A stretch of 64,000 nucleotides of DNA from Pseudomonas sp. FP2196 (GCF_030687715.1 NZ_CP117445.1:2414501-2478500), one strand, 5' to 3'; shown: positions 1 to 9,704, counted from the first letter of the stretch. The notes: generated from the letters alone by a model not told the origin. Translations and numbers: made by a program.

Positions 1-142
1 AAGGGAGGCAGATGACCTGTCGTTCCTTTGACAAACCTTCTTGATTCGGCTGTAGGAACCGAACTACCCAAGACGCTAGAACAGGTCTATAAAAAAGCAA
101 GCGAAAACATTTTTCGACACATCCGCGAAAAGGAAATTCATT
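1..142. other. Leader before tssJ, no gene seen
   Basis: This stretch is AT-richer than the genes that follow. I see no convincing coding region in it; a short open frame here has no initiation signal and runs out of frame into tssJ. The purine-rich AAAAGGAA at about 129-136 is the ribosome binding site of tssJ. The rest of the T6SS operon, if it lies upstream, is outside the window. Confidence 0.5.
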
Positions 143-589
143 GTGTCAGGACGACTTTTTCTAACGTTGGCTTTTGCGCTGCTGGCGGGCTGCTCTTTCT
201 TTGGGCCGAAGGTGGACCTCGACAGCCTGACCCTCGACGTCGCCCCCAAGGCGAATGACGACACGCCGATTGCCGTGGACTTCATTGCCGTCAACGACCC
301 TGACCTGCTCAAGCAACTGTCCGGCATCAGCGCCAGCCAGTGGTTTGCCGGGCGCGAGCAGTACCAGCGCGACTATCGTCAGTTGATGAGCGTGTGGGGA
401 CTGGAGCTGGTGCCGGGGCAATTCATCGATCGCCAACCCTTCCCCTTGGAGGGCAAGAAGGCGGCTGGACTTTTGGTCTTCGCCAGCTATAACACACCCG
501 GAGCACACCGATTACGCCTCGATGATCAGCGCGAGGCATGGCTGAAATTCGACAGTCGCGAGATGAATCTGGTCAGCCGGGAAAACTGA
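143..589 (+). CDS. tssJ: TssJ, T6SS outer-membrane lipoprotein
   Basis: Small lipoprotein (148 aa) that anchors the T6SS TssJLM membrane complex to the outer membrane through TssM. The N-terminus is a lipoprotein signal peptide with lipobox LLAGC, so Cys17 is the lipidated residue. The rest is a short beta-rich periplasmic domain of usual family length. The start is GTG, chosen because AAAAGGAA lies about 7 bases upstream and the signal peptide begins there. It is followed at 46 bp by tssK in the order J-K-L-M-A. Sequence identity alone is weak, as usual for TssJ; the call rests on lipobox, size and operon position. Confidence 0.9.
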   Translation: MSGRLFLTLAFALLAGCSFFGPKVDLDSLTLDVAPKANDDTPIAVDFIAVNDPDLLKQLSGISASQWFAGREQYQRDYRQLMSVWGLELVPGQFIDRQPFPLEGKKAAGLLVFASYNTPGAHRLRLDDQREAWLKFDSREMNLVSREN

Positions 590-635
590 AAAACACCGCT
601 CGCCGCCGGCTTGCGGCAGGGTCGAAAGGAGTCGT

Positions 636-1967
636 ATGAGTCTGCTACCTGACGCGGTTTGCTGGCACGAAGGCATGCAATTGCTGCCGCAGCATTTTCA
701 GTTGCAGGGGCTGCGCGCCGAAGCGCTCGGCGCGCATCTGGCGCAAGCCTGCAATCCGTGGTTCTGGGGCGTCAGTCATATGGAGTTCGACCCTTCGGCG
801 CTGAGCGCCGGGGTGGTGCGGGTGTTGTCGTTGCAAGGCACGATGCCCGACGGTTTGCCGGTGGATTTGCAGGCCGGTGTCGGGCCGACGCTGGAACTGG
901 ACGTCAGCGCGGCGATCGACACCACCGACGATGCCACCGTCACCGTGTTTCTGGCGATCAGCCCGATGTGGCGCGCCGGGCAACTGCTGCCGCTCAAGGG
1001 GCGGATGCAATCAGTGGTCGGCGATGCCTTACCCGATCTCACCAGCGGCGAATTCCCCGAATCGATCACGGTCTGGCGACCTAATCCACGTCTGTGTACG
1101 CAACTGAACAAGGCCGACTCGATCTGCCTGCCCCTGCTGAAAATCCGCAAGGAGGGCGGCGGGTTTCTGCCGTTGTCCTACACACCGCCGACACCGATCC
1201 TGTTGCCGGAATCCGCACTCGCTCGGCGCATCGCCGGGCTCTGCGCGCGGGCGCGGGAGAAGTGCCTGTTTCTCGGCGGTCGCTTGCGTCAGGCGCAACA
1301 GGCCGGTAACCAGGACGATGCGCTGGAAATCCGCCGTCAGTTGACCGCGTTGTGGGCTTGTCTGCCGGAAGTCGAAGGCACGCTGAACAGCCGCATCGCT
1401 CATCCGCAAACCCTGTATGTGCAGTTGCTCGGCATGGCCGGTGCGTGGGCGGCGCTCGATCCGCTGGCCGGCGTGCCGGCGTTTGCGCCGCTGGATTTCC
1501 TTGAGTTGCAGCGCGGCTATGACGCGGTATTGCAATGGCTGGAAACCACCCTCGAACTGATCCGTGCCGGTTATCGCAGCCTGCCGTTCGAACGCGGCGA
1601 GCAGAGCTTTTCGATCCAGTTGCCGGACGAGCAGCCCAGTCAGCGCCTGGTCATCGGCCTGCGCATGCCCAACGGTGCCAGCGAGCAAGCCGCGCTCGAC
1701 TGGTTGCGCGGCGCGATCATCGCTTCGGCGCCGCACATTGCCTTGCTCAGTCGTCAGCGCATGAGCGGTTTGACGCACCAGGCCATGAGCCGCAACGAGC
1801 AGGTGGCCTACAGCGTCGGCGATGACACGCGACTGTTTGTGATCACTGCCGAAGGCGCGTGGTTCGACGCGCAATTGCCGCTGGTGATCGCCGCACCGGC
1901 CGCGAAGCTGACCAGCAGTCCGTGGCAAGTGGTGCTGTTTGTCGCCCAGAACAGTGAAAGTGCCTGA
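636..1967 (+). CDS. tssK: TssK, T6SS baseplate subunit
   Basis: TssK (443 aa) is the cytoplasmic baseplate component that links the baseplate to the TssJLM membrane complex. The start has the family opening 'VCWHEGMQLLPQHFQ' near residues 8-22, followed by a long domain and the C-terminal segment 'PHIALLSRQR...' typical of the family. Length is normal. GAAAGGAG precedes the ATG. It lies between tssJ and tssL with short gaps (46 and 18 bp), consistent with one transcript. No sign of damage. Confidence 0.96.
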   Translation: MSLLPDAVCWHEGMQLLPQHFQLQGLRAEALGAHLAQACNPWFWGVSHMEFDPSALSAGVVRVLSLQGTMPDGLPVDLQAGVGPTLELDVSAAIDTTDDATVTVFLAISPMWRAGQLLPLKGRMQSVVGDALPDLTSGEFPESITVWRPNPRLCTQLNKADSICLPLLKIRKEGGGFLPLSYTPPTPILLPESALARRIAGLCARAREKCLFLGGRLRQAQQAGNQDDALEIRRQLTALWACLPEVEGTLNSRIAHPQTLYVQLLGMAGAWAALDPLAGVPAFAPLDFLELQRGYDAVLQWLETTLELIRAGYRSLPFERGEQSFSIQLPDEQPSQRLVIGLRMPNGASEQAALDWLRGAIIASAPHIALLSRQRMSGLTHQAMSRNEQVAYSVGDDTRLFVITAEGAWFDAQLPLVIAAPAAKLTSSPWQVVLFVAQNSESA

Positions 1968-1985
1968 CCACACAAGGAACGCCGT

Positions 1986-2750
1986 ATGTCGCAAGGAAGT
2001 GCCGCAAGCCTGTGCCTGCAGGACGCACCGTTGAGCAGCGCGTTCCGCCAGACGTGGCAGCAATGGCAGCAGGACTGGTTGCAGTTGCCCAAGGACAGCG
2101 AGGACGAAGCGGCGCTGGTCGAGACTGTGGTCGAGTTGTCTACCCAGGCTTCACAACGCTTGTGGCGCACCGCGTATTCGCGGGTCGGTGACTCGGCAAC
2201 CGAACAGGTCAAGGCACTGGTCTATGCGTTCGTTGCGCTCGTCGACGAAACCCTGCTCTTCACGCCGTGGCCGGGGCAGGGCGCCTGGCAGGATAAGCCG
2301 CTGGAATCGCGCCTGTACTCCAGCCGTCAGGCCGGCGAGCAACTGCCGGCGGCGATTCAAACCCTTCTCGACGAACAACAACCGACCACCCGCGATCTGG
2401 CCAACGTGTATTTACAGTGCCTGATTCTCGGTTTCCACGGCCGTCTGCGCGGTGAACACAGCCAGGCGCAACTGGAAAAATGGCGGCTGGCGTTGTTCAA
2501 CTTCGCTTGGCAAGACGAAGCCAACTACGCCGACGTCAGCCGCCGGTTGGTACAACCCTCGCTGGCCACACCGTTGCAGTTGCCGGTACGCACCGCGCTG
2601 CCGGATGGCTTGCGACTGACCCTGGGCATTCTCGCCATGGTGGTGTTGTTGACTGCGCTCGGGCATTGGTTGTGGCGTGACATCGGCCAGGAACTGGCGC
2701 CGGTATTGCAGAGCGACGATGTAGTCAGCGCGCCGGAGCAAGGCTCATGA
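1986..2750 (+). CDS. tssL: TssL (DotU/IcmH family), T6SS inner-membrane subunit
   Basis: TssL (254 aa) is an inner-membrane protein that joins TssM and the baseplate. The cytoplasmic DotU domain occupies residues ~30-195 (LVYAFVALVDETLL, then the HGRLRG segment). A single C-terminal transmembrane helix lies at ~ residues 208-228. After it there are only about 25 residues, so there is no periplasmic peptidoglycan-binding extension; peptidoglycan anchoring would have to come from another subunit. AAGGAA precedes the ATG. Its stop overlaps the tssM start (ATGA), which suggests translational coupling. Confidence 0.94.
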   Translation: MSQGSAASLCLQDAPLSSAFRQTWQQWQQDWLQLPKDSEDEAALVETVVELSTQASQRLWRTAYSRVGDSATEQVKALVYAFVALVDETLLFTPWPGQGAWQDKPLESRLYSSRQAGEQLPAAIQTLLDEQQPTTRDLANVYLQCLILGFHGRLRGEHSQAQLEKWRLALFNFAWQDEANYADVSRRLVQPSLATPLQLPVRTALPDGLRLTLGILAMVVLLTALGHWLWRDIGQELAPVLQSDDVVSAPEQGS

Positions 2751-5700
2751 GCCCACTGACGATCGTCGCATGGGTCGTCGCGTTGCTGTTGTTGCTGGTG
2801 ATCATCGGCGTGGCAGTGTGGTGGTTGCGCACCCAGAGTGGCGCGGCGATCCGAAGTTTCTATGCGTCCGTGCGCCATATGGAGCGTGACCAGGGCAATC
2901 TTGACCGTTATCAGCTTCCATGGCTGCTGATGCTCGGCGACGAAGTGCAGGGCACACAACTGGTGACGGAATGGCGCCTGCAACCCACCGATAAACCGGC
3001 GTGGTTCGGGCGCTGGTGGTCGGACCCCGAAGGCGCGGTGCTGGTGGTGCCGCAGGCGTTGTTTCTGCCGGACGATGGCATGCATTTGCAGCGCGGCAGT
3101 TGGTGGCGGCTGCTGGGCCTGATCTTGCGGCTACGCAGCAAGCGGCCGCTGGACGCGGTGATTTGGACTGTACCGGCCAGTCGGCTGAGCAATCTTGAGC
3201 AAGCAACACAGTTGGGGCTGGCTGCTCGCCGGCGCTTCATCGACCTGCTGCAACGCTTCGGGCTCAGCGTACCAGTGTACGTGATTGTGACCGGGCTTGA
3301 GGAATTGCCGGGGTTTCAGGAACTGATCAGCGCCTTGCCGGAAGAGGCCCGCGAAGCCACTTTTGGCTGGTCTTCACCCTACGCGCGCGATGCCGTCTGG
3401 CAGGGTCAGTGGAGCGATCAGGCACTGGATCGCCTGCACCGGGCCGTGGCTGAGGCGGTGATCGAAATCGGCACCTTGTCCGGGCAGCTGAGTGCGGATC
3501 TGTATGCCTTGCCGGATCGTCTGGAGACCTTGCGTCGCGGTTTGCAGAACGTGCTGGAGCCGGTGTTTCAGGGCAATGCGCAAGGGGAAGCGCCGTGTTT
3601 TCGTGGCGTGTATTTCACCGCCAACGTGGCCGGTGAAGAGGCGCAGGACGGTTTTGCCGTGGACGACAGCGGCTTGCAGCGCAGCGCGTTTGCCCGGCAG
3701 TTGTGGCGCCAGCGCCTGGTCGGTGAGCGAGGTTTGGCGCACAGCGTGCCGCGCCTGTTGCGTCTGCGCCAGCGCTGGCAACGGCTGACCGCCGGGGTCG
3801 CGCTGGTGGTTGGAGTGGTCTGGGCGGTGGCGATGCTGTGGGTCTGGCACGCGTCGGTCAAGGATGCCCACGAACTGGCGCGGCAGATGCAAGGCGCGCA
3901 AAAGGGCTATGTGGCAATCAGCGATGAGGCGCAGCGGATCGACTCGACCCGGCGCAACGTGCAGACCTTCTGGCGGGTACTGGAACGCGCCCCGCACTGG
4001 AACTATGCCTCGCTGGTTTTCCCGACGTCTTGGTTTTCCTCGCTCGACAACCAAATCGAACAGGAAGTTTTGCAGTCCACTCAGCGCCATATGGTGGTGC
4101 CGCTGCATGACCTGCTGAACGCGGAACTGGCGCAGATCAAGGCGATCCGCAGCACCGACCGGCGCAGCAGTGTCGAAAGCGACGACCCGGCGCAGTGGCA
4201 GAACTATCTGAAGGCGACCGGTCTGGTGGATCGGGCGCTGCGATTGGAGCAGCAGAATCAGTTGTTCAATCAGGTGCAAAACAATCAGCGCGCTCCACTG
4301 GATGACTTGGTGCAACTGAGCAACAACGCGCTGTCGCTGAACCTCAACACCGGGACCTTGCCCTACGCGAACTTCTACAATCGGCTGCTGGTGGCGGACG
4401 AAGACGGCAGCTTGCAGGCGCTTGACCTGAGCGTCGACCGGCCGCTGATCGTCAGCAACTTTTCCGGATTGATGCAGCGCTGGCTGGATCAGTACTTCCT
4501 CGCCGACAACTTTGTCAGCAAGGCCGGCTACCTCAAATTGCACCTGGATCAACTGGAGGCCGGCAGTGGCAACAGCCTGCGCGATCTTGAAGACCTGACC
4601 GCGCTGGTCGACGATCTGCAAGCGGCGATTGCCCTGACCAATGCGACGTGGAGCCGTGGCAAGGGGCAGGAATTGGTGCCGGGTTATGGTGATTTCCTGG
4701 CCAAGGTGGGCAAGAGCACATTGTTGGGCGTGCAAGTCCAACAAGACCTCGACACGCAAGCGTCTCGCTTGCAGCAGAGTTTTCGCGATCAATGGATCGC
4801 CCAGATCGGCTCGCGGGACAACCTGTTGGTGCAGCAAGCCAGCGGGCAACTGGCCTTGCAAGATCAAGTGGTGAAGCTCGATAGCGCAATACAGGCGCTG
4901 TTCAAACGTGACTTCGTTTCAGTCGCCCTGCGTGCCAGCGAAGACAACGTCAATATGCAAGGCCAGACCGTGGACGGCGATGACCTCAATGAATCGCTGA
5001 AGTATTTCGCCGATTACAACAGCTACATCGCCGAAGAACTGCCACGTATTCCGCCGGATTATCGCGTTGCGGTGCTCAAGGCCGCCGAGCGCGCCGCCGC
5101 CGAGGCGATGTGGTTGAGCCTCAAGGATCACAACGATCAGGCGCATCCTTACGCCGTGTTCAACGTGCAGGCCGAGCAAGCCATGGCCCTGCAAAAGGCC
5201 TTCGTCGAGGTGCATCGCACGGACCTCGCCACGCGCCTGCAAACGGCCCTTAACCGCCGCGCCATGGCGCAAATTGTTGGTGGTCTGGATGAAGTCACCG
5301 CGCAACCGCTATTCGGCGGGCGTGCTGAAATCAGCCAGTGGGACGGCTCGAAAAACCTCGGTCTGGAACTGTTCGGTGCCAGCGATGTGCAGGATCTGAA
5401 ACTGAGTCTCAAGCAGCAGTTCAACACCATGCTCGGTATCACTGAGCGGCGGACTTCGTCGTTGCAGTGGCTGATGACGCAGCAGCCCAATCTGTCGGCG
5501 CTGGACTATGAGCGCGTGACGCAGTTCAGTGCGCTCGCCGACGAACTGCGCAAATACAAGGAGGCCAACCCGGCCAGTCCGCCGGCACAGATCGAACAAT
5601 TGGTCAGCCGTGACTTCATCGAGATGGACGTCAATTCCTGCCTGCAAATGTTGCAGACCGTCAACCTTGCGAGTGGACGCGGCACCTTGGCGATGCGCGC

Positions 5701-6568
5701 GGTGGAGCTGCAACAGGAGGCGATGCAGCGTTGCCAGACACTGCAAGTGCAACAGGCCGCCGCGGCGTGGAATGAACTGGCCAACTACTTCAATCAATAC
5801 CTGGCCGATCGCTTCCCGTTTGCCAACGGCGTGCAGATGCAGGATGCCGATCCGGCGCGGGTTGAATATTTTCTGCAGTTGATCGACAAACGTCTGCCGG
5901 TCGCCCAGGCCGGCCTGGTCACCAACCAGACTCCGGAACGCCTGGCGGCGGCGGATTTTCTCAACCGCTTGAAGCAGGCCAGCACTTGGCTGACGCCGCT
6001 GTTCGTGCGCGACAAGAGCGGCATCCTCGGCGTCGAACTGGACGTGCGCTGGCGCACCGATCGCGATGATGAGCAGGGCGCCGATCAGGTGATTGCCTGG
6101 GGCCTGCTCGCCGGTAATCAACAGATCAACTACCCGGCCGCCGAGCAACCGAACCTGCGCTGGATGGTCGGCCAACCGATTCGTCTGACCCTGCGCTGGG
6201 CACGTAACGGCAAGGAGCGTCCGGTCAATGATCCGTTGCAACCGAACCTCGTGGTGCGTGATCTGGAAGCCGGTTGGGAGTACGGCGGGCCGTGGTCGTT
6301 GCTGCGCCTGATGCGCGCGCATTACTCGGTGCAGCGTCAGCCAAATGTGGATTACACCGATTTCCCGCTGACCTTGCGTTTGCCGGTAACCGGGGCGCCA
6401 GACAGCGTCACCAGCGAATTTACGCGGATGTTCGTGCGCCTGTCGCTGATGAGTCAGGGCTCGAAATTGCCCCTGTCGATTGCACCATTACCGACCCGCG
6501 CGCCACGCTCACCGTTTCAGGTAACTGGCAGCACCGCCGCCCTTGAATCGCAGAAGGAGGACTTGTGA
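2747..6568 (+). CDS. tssM: TssM (IcmF family), T6SS inner-membrane core, without Walker A
   Basis: TssM (1273 aa) spans the inner membrane and carries the large periplasmic domain that contacts TssJ. One transmembrane helix lies at residues ~4-27 and a second at ~347-367, and everything after that is periplasmic. Many TssM proteins have an N-terminal hairpin and a cytoplasmic NTPase region with a GxxGxGKT loop after the PW motif. Here residues 57-72 read LPWLLMLGDEVQGTQL, so the Walker A is not recognisable. The IcmF-related region and the C-terminal domain are present and the length is normal. Start overlaps the tssL stop; end overlaps tssA (GTGA). Confidence 0.95.
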   Translation: MSPLTIVAWVVALLLLLVIIGVAVWWLRTQSGAAIRSFYASVRHMERDQGNLDRYQLPWLLMLGDEVQGTQLVTEWRLQPTDKPAWFGRWWSDPEGAVLVVPQALFLPDDGMHLQRGSWWRLLGLILRLRSKRPLDAVIWTVPASRLSNLEQATQLGLAARRRFIDLLQRFGLSVPVYVIVTGLEELPGFQELISALPEEAREATFGWSSPYARDAVWQGQWSDQALDRLHRAVAEAVIEIGTLSGQLSADLYALPDRLETLRRGLQNVLEPVFQGNAQGEAPCFRGVYFTANVAGEEAQDGFAVDDSGLQRSAFARQLWRQRLVGERGLAHSVPRLLRLRQRWQRLTAGVALVVGVVWAVAMLWVWHASVKDAHELARQMQGAQKGYVAISDEAQRIDSTRRNVQTFWRVLERAPHWNYASLVFPTSWFSSLDNQIEQEVLQSTQRHMVVPLHDLLNAELAQIKAIRSTDRRSSVESDDPAQWQNYLKATGLVDRALRLEQQNQLFNQVQNNQRAPLDDLVQLSNNALSLNLNTGTLPYANFYNRLLVADEDGSLQALDLSVDRPLIVSNFSGLMQRWLDQYFLADNFVSKAGYLKLHLDQLEAGSGNSLRDLEDLTALVDDLQAAIALTNATWSRGKGQELVPGYGDFLAKVGKSTLLGVQVQQDLDTQASRLQQSFRDQWIAQIGSRDNLLVQQASGQLALQDQVVKLDSAIQALFKRDFVSVALRASEDNVNMQGQTVDGDDLNESLKYFADYNSYIAEELPRIPPDYRVAVLKAAERAAAEAMWLSLKDHNDQAHPYAVFNVQAEQAMALQKAFVEVHRTDLATRLQTALNRRAMAQIVGGLDEVTAQPLFGGRAEISQWDGSKNLGLELFGASDVQDLKLSLKQQFNTMLGITERRTSSLQWLMTQQPNLSALDYERVTQFSALADELRKYKEANPASPPAQIEQLVSRDFIEMDVNSCLQMLQTVNLASGRGTLAMRAVELQQEAMQRCQTLQVQQAAAAWNELANYFNQYLADRFPFANGVQMQDADPARVEYFLQLIDKRLPVAQAGLVTNQTPERLAAADFLNRLKQASTWLTPLFVRDKSGILGVELDVRWRTDRDDEQGADQVIAWGLLAGNQQINYPAAEQPNLRWMVGQPIRLTLRWARNGKERPVNDPLQPNLVVRDLEAGWEYGGPWSLLRLMRAHYSVQRQPNVDYTDFPLTLRLPVTGAPDSVTSEFTRMFVRLSLMSQGSKLPLSIAPLPTRAPRSPFQVTGSTAALESQKEDL

Positions 6569-7647
6569 GCCTGCCATCGACAACGTTACCGGACTTGATT
6601 GACCAGTTGCTCACGCCGATCAGCGCGGACGCACCGTGCGGCGTCGATCTGCGCTATGAACGTGAGTTCGACCAGTTGCGCGACCTGCGTCGTGAAGACG
6701 ACGCCAGCCTGCCGACCGGCGTCTGGCAATCGACGCTCAAGCGCGCGAACTGGCCTGACGTCGAAAAACTCACCACGACTTTGTTGCTGGAACGCAGCAA
6801 GGACCTGATGCTCAGCGCCTGGCTCGGCGAAGCGTGGCTACACCTGCAAGCGCTGGACGGGCTGCCCGGCAGTCTGGCGCTGGTCGCCGGATTGTGTGAG
6901 CGCTTTCCCGAGCACCTGCACCCGCAGGCCGAGGACGGCGACCAGTCGTGGCGGGTGATTCCATTGGAATGGCTGGTGCGCCGGTACAGTGAAATATTGC
7001 TTACTCGGGTGCCGTTGTTCGGCAGCCGCAACAGCGATTTCGAGGCCTACACCCTGGAGGTCTGGCGGCGTTTGCAGGTTCAGCAGGTGCAGGCCAACGA
7101 CAGCAAGAACGCCAAGACCTCGGCGGAAACCGCGCGCAATGAACAGAAAAAACTCAATGAGCAGATCCGCGCCACGCCGCTGGCGTTCTGGCTGCGTACC
7201 CAGGGCAATCTGCTGCTGAGCCTGCAACACCTGCAACGGCTGGACACTTGGAGCGATGCCTTTCTGGGGGCTCAGGCGCCGGGATTGCGTCCCTTGCAGG
7301 ACACCATTCAGGCATTGCTGAAACTGGTCCAGGAGTTTATCGCCATGCACCCACAACAACCGGCACCGCCACCGCCGTTGGTCGAAGCACCCGTCGCCGT
7401 CGTGCAGCCAGAAGAACCCGCGCCGATAGCTTTGGCCTTTCGTGAGCCGGCCAATCGCGAAGAGGCGTATCGCCAACTGTTGTTGATCGCCGAATACCTC
7501 GCGCGCACCGAACCCCACAGTCCGGTGCCGTATCTGATCCGGCGCGGGGTCGAGTGGGGCAACAAACCGCTGAGCGAATTGCTCGGTGAGCTGATCAGCG
7601 CCGACGCAGAATCGCGGCGCTTATGGACGTTGCTCGGCGTACTTTAG
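6565..7647 (+). CDS. tssA: TssA, T6SS sheath/baseplate assembly protein
   Basis: TssA (360 aa) caps and coordinates sheath and tube assembly. The N-terminal ImpA domain is clear: PISADAPCGVDLRYE at ~18-32, then the acidic, helical block. A glutamine/lysine-rich helical linker follows, then a proline-rich stretch (~258-285) and a short C-terminal domain with FREPANREEAYRQL. The start is GTG, overlapping the tssM stop, with AAGGAGG 4-5 bases upstream. It is the last T6SS gene here; its stop overlaps the stop of the convergent dehydrogenase gene. Confidence 0.93.
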   Translation: MSLPSTTLPDLIDQLLTPISADAPCGVDLRYEREFDQLRDLRREDDASLPTGVWQSTLKRANWPDVEKLTTTLLLERSKDLMLSAWLGEAWLHLQALDGLPGSLALVAGLCERFPEHLHPQAEDGDQSWRVIPLEWLVRRYSEILLTRVPLFGSRNSDFEAYTLEVWRRLQVQQVQANDSKNAKTSAETARNEQKKLNEQIRATPLAFWLRTQGNLLLSLQHLQRLDTWSDAFLGAQAPGLRPLQDTIQALLKLVQEFIAMHPQQPAPPPPLVEAPVAVVQPEEPAPIALAFREPANREEAYRQLLLIAEYLARTEPHSPVPYLIRRGVEWGNKPLSELLGELISADAESRRLWTLLGVL

Positions 7648-8612
7648 TGAACGCGTTGGCTGCTGAGTTTTGGCGGTAACTGGATCGGCGTCAGCACCGG
7701 TTGCCCGGAAAAGAACGCCACCAGGTTTTCCCCCACCAGCTCCACCGTGGCTTGCGTGGCTTCCGGCGAGAGACCGGCAACGTGGGGCGTGAGCAGCACA
7801 TTGCTCAGGGCTTTCAGCGCCTGCGGCACTTGCGGCTCATGGTCGAAGACATCCAGTGCGGCCCCGGCAATGCGCCGTTGCTCAAGCGCGCTGATCAGAT
7901 CCGCCGTAGCAATCACACTGGCCCGGGCGATGTTGACGATGAAACCTGTCGGGCCGAGTGCATCGAGCACCGCACGGGTCACCAGATGCTGGGTGCCGAT
8001 CCCGCCCGGTGTCGCAACTATCAGGAAGTCCGAGGCCCGCGCCAGTTCAGTCGGTGTCGAGCAAAACGCGTACGGCACATCGCTGCGCACCTGACGGCTG
8101 TGGTAGCTGACCTGCATGTCGAATCCGAGGTTGGCACGTTTGGCAATCGCCACGCCTACCGCACCGAGGCCGAGAATGCCCAGGCGTTTACCGGCCAGCG
8201 ATGGTCGCATGATTTTCGGCCATTCGCCTCGACGCACGGCTGCATCGCAGCGCGGAATATCACGCACGAGCGCCAACAACATGGCCATCGCATGGTCAGC
8301 CACCGAAGACGCGTTGACCCCGGCGCCGTTGGTCACGATGATTCCGCGATCACTGACGGCTTGCAGATCGACCTGTTCGTAACCGGCACCGATCACGGTG
8401 ATGATTTTCAGCGCGGGCAGGACGGCGATTTCGTCGGCGGTCAGCCCTAAAGGGCCACGGGTCAGCACCGCGTCGATGCGTGAGCCATGGGTAGCGATGG
8501 CTTGCGCACGCTCGGCAGGCGTGGGGGCGAGGATCAGGTGAAAGCCCTGATGCTCGAGAATCGGCAGGTAATCATTGATGGTTTCAACGAGTACCAGAAC
8601 GGTTGCGGGCAT
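7644..8612 (-). CDS. D-isomer-specific 2-hydroxyacid dehydrogenase
   Basis: NAD(P)H-dependent 2-hydroxyacid dehydrogenase (322 aa), probably reducing glyoxylate or hydroxypyruvate or a related 2-oxoacid. The Rossmann loop is GILGLGAVGVA (~150). The catalytic trio is visible: Arg in NIARASV, Glu in DHEP and His in TPHVAGLSPEA. It matches the GhrB/HprA branch in length, but substrate cannot be fixed from sequence. It converges on tssA with a 4-bp overlap (TTAG), so it is not part of the secretion operon. No regulator lies next to it. Confidence 0.9.
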   Translation of the reverse strand: MPATVLVLVETINDYLPILEHQGFHLILAPTPAERAQAIATHGSRIDAVLTRGPLGLTADEIAVLPALKIITVIGAGYEQVDLQAVSDRGIIVTNGAGVNASSVADHAMAMLLALVRDIPRCDAAVRRGEWPKIMRPSLAGKRLGILGLGAVGVAIAKRANLGFDMQVSYHSRQVRSDVPYAFCSTPTELARASDFLIVATPGGIGTQHLVTRAVLDALGPTGFIVNIARASVIATADLISALEQRRIAGAALDVFDHEPQVPQALKALSNVLLTPHVAGLSPEATQATVELVGENLVAFFSGQPVLTPIQLPPKLSSQRVH

Positions 8613-8747
8613 TGCGTGGCTCCTGTGATCGTTGGCGTCGGCACATCAAAAGTGGTTCAGAGTGCTGATTCCGGGGCGGGTTGGCAATGGTCGTGGTTCA
8701 CGCAGTGTGCTTTGAGTCTGGACGGCTTCAAGCAAGAAGCAAGGTTA

Positions 8748-8775
8748 GCAGCACACCGGCTATCCAGTGTGCTGC
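8748..8775 (-). terminator. Hairpin after the darcynin gene
   Basis: An inverted repeat of GCAGCACAC and GTGTGCTGC arms lies just past the stop of the 8781-9209 gene. On the minus strand only a weak T-rich tract follows, so it may be an imperfect terminator. Confidence 0.45.
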
Positions 8776-8780
8776 CAGGG

Positions 8781-9209
8781 TCATTGGGCTGTTTGCGCTT
8801 TGGTTTGTTCGGCCAGGGCAATCGGCTTGAAATCATAGGTCGGATAGAACTCAGTCCGGTAACTGCCCCACGCGGTGTTTTCCAGCGCGAGATTGACCTC
8901 CGCCAGTCGAGAGGCCGGGAAGCGCACGGTGACCACTTGCCCGATCCCCATCATGATGTTCCAGCTTATGACTTCGACCCCGGCCGGGGGGAATGTCTTG
9001 TAAAAGCCTTGTTGAGCCAGTTGAGCCTTGAGTTCACTCAATGGACGTGTCTGATCATGTTTCAGAAACACGGTCAGCATCATGGCGTTGTCTGCAGTGG
9101 CGACGGCATTTTTTGCCGGTTGGGTGGCGGCTTGTGCGCTGACGCCGGTGCAATAGACCGAAGAGATCAGCAACGTTGATATCAGCAGGGTTTTAACTGG
9201 ATTTTGCAT
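8781..9209 (-). CDS. Darcynin-family secreted small protein
   Basis: Small exported protein (142 aa) with a Sec signal peptide at residues 1-~27, ending near SAQA. The mature part carries the darcynin signature features: MLTVFLKHDQ, a central FPPAGVEVISW and GIGQVVTVRFPA, then YRTEFYPTYDFKPI. The family's biochemical role is not known. It follows the DUF4822 gene by 15 bp on the same strand, so the two form a likely operon of periplasmic or secreted proteins. GGAGCTC lies before the ATG. Confidence 0.8.
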   Translation of the reverse strand: MQNPVKTLLISTLLISSVYCTGVSAQAATQPAKNAVATADNAMMLTVFLKHDQTRPLSELKAQLAQQGFYKTFPPAGVEVISWNIMMGIGQVVTVRFPASRLAEVNLALENTAWGSYRTEFYPTYDFKPIALAEQTKAQTAQ

Positions 9210-9224
9210 CGTGAGCTCCTGGTT

Positions 9225-9704
9225 TTATTGATTCAGAGCGGATCGGGTTTCGACTGTGCCGGTATAGGGTGCGTGAACGACATAGATACGTACGAGGGGT
9301 TTGTTCTCGACCATGCCGCGAGGCACTTCCCTGGAATAAGTGAATTCACGGTTATTCAATGTTTCCAGGCGCCTGACAATTGTCTTGGTCGGGCCGATAT
9401 CGGGTACTAGAACGTGCTGCTTCTGATCGCCGGTAACAAAGAAAAAACCGCCGCCACCCGTGTTGTACTTGGACTCGCCCGTGTCGGTGTAAAAGAATTC
9501 ATAACGATTACGCTCGGGATCCCACGTCGATATGCCAACGACGCCGGGGTACATCGCTTTGACGTCGGTTTCAGGGGCACCGTCGATATAGACCTTGGTG
9601 GTCAGCCATCGGGGTGAGGAGGCCAGTTGCCGGACATCGGCGTTGGCAAAGGTAGTGAATAATAGTGCGGCCAACAGCAGGCCGGTCATCGTTTTCGTTT
9701 TCAT
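9225..9704 (-). CDS. DUF4822 family secreted protein
   Basis: Exported protein of unknown function (159 aa). The signal peptide covers residues ~1-22 (ends ANA). The mature domain has the DUF4822 pattern: SPRWLTTKVYIDG, a glycine-rich patch, then LNNREFTYSREV and a terminal IYVVHAPYTG. I chose the ATG at 9702-9704 instead of an earlier in-frame start (9722) because AGAGGAA lies about 4 bases before it. First gene of a two-gene unit with the darcynin gene; an AT-rich region upstream probably holds the promoter. Confidence 0.8.
   Translation of the reverse strand: MKTKTMTGLLLAALLFTTFANADVRQLASSPRWLTTKVYIDGAPETDVKAMYPGVVGISTWDPERNRYEFFYTDTGESKYNTGGGGFFFVTGDQKQHVLVPDIGPTKTIVRRLETLNNREFTYSREVPRGMVENKPLVRIYVVHAPYTGTVETRSALNQ

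Noticed and set aside
3374..4867. A 497-codon frame antisense to tssM, and similar long antisense frames at 5309-6322, 28230-29438, 34236-35411, 41405-42685 and 48828-50111
   Set aside because: Each lies wholly opposite a recognised gene and has arginine/histidine/glutamine-rich, family-free composition typical of antisense frames.
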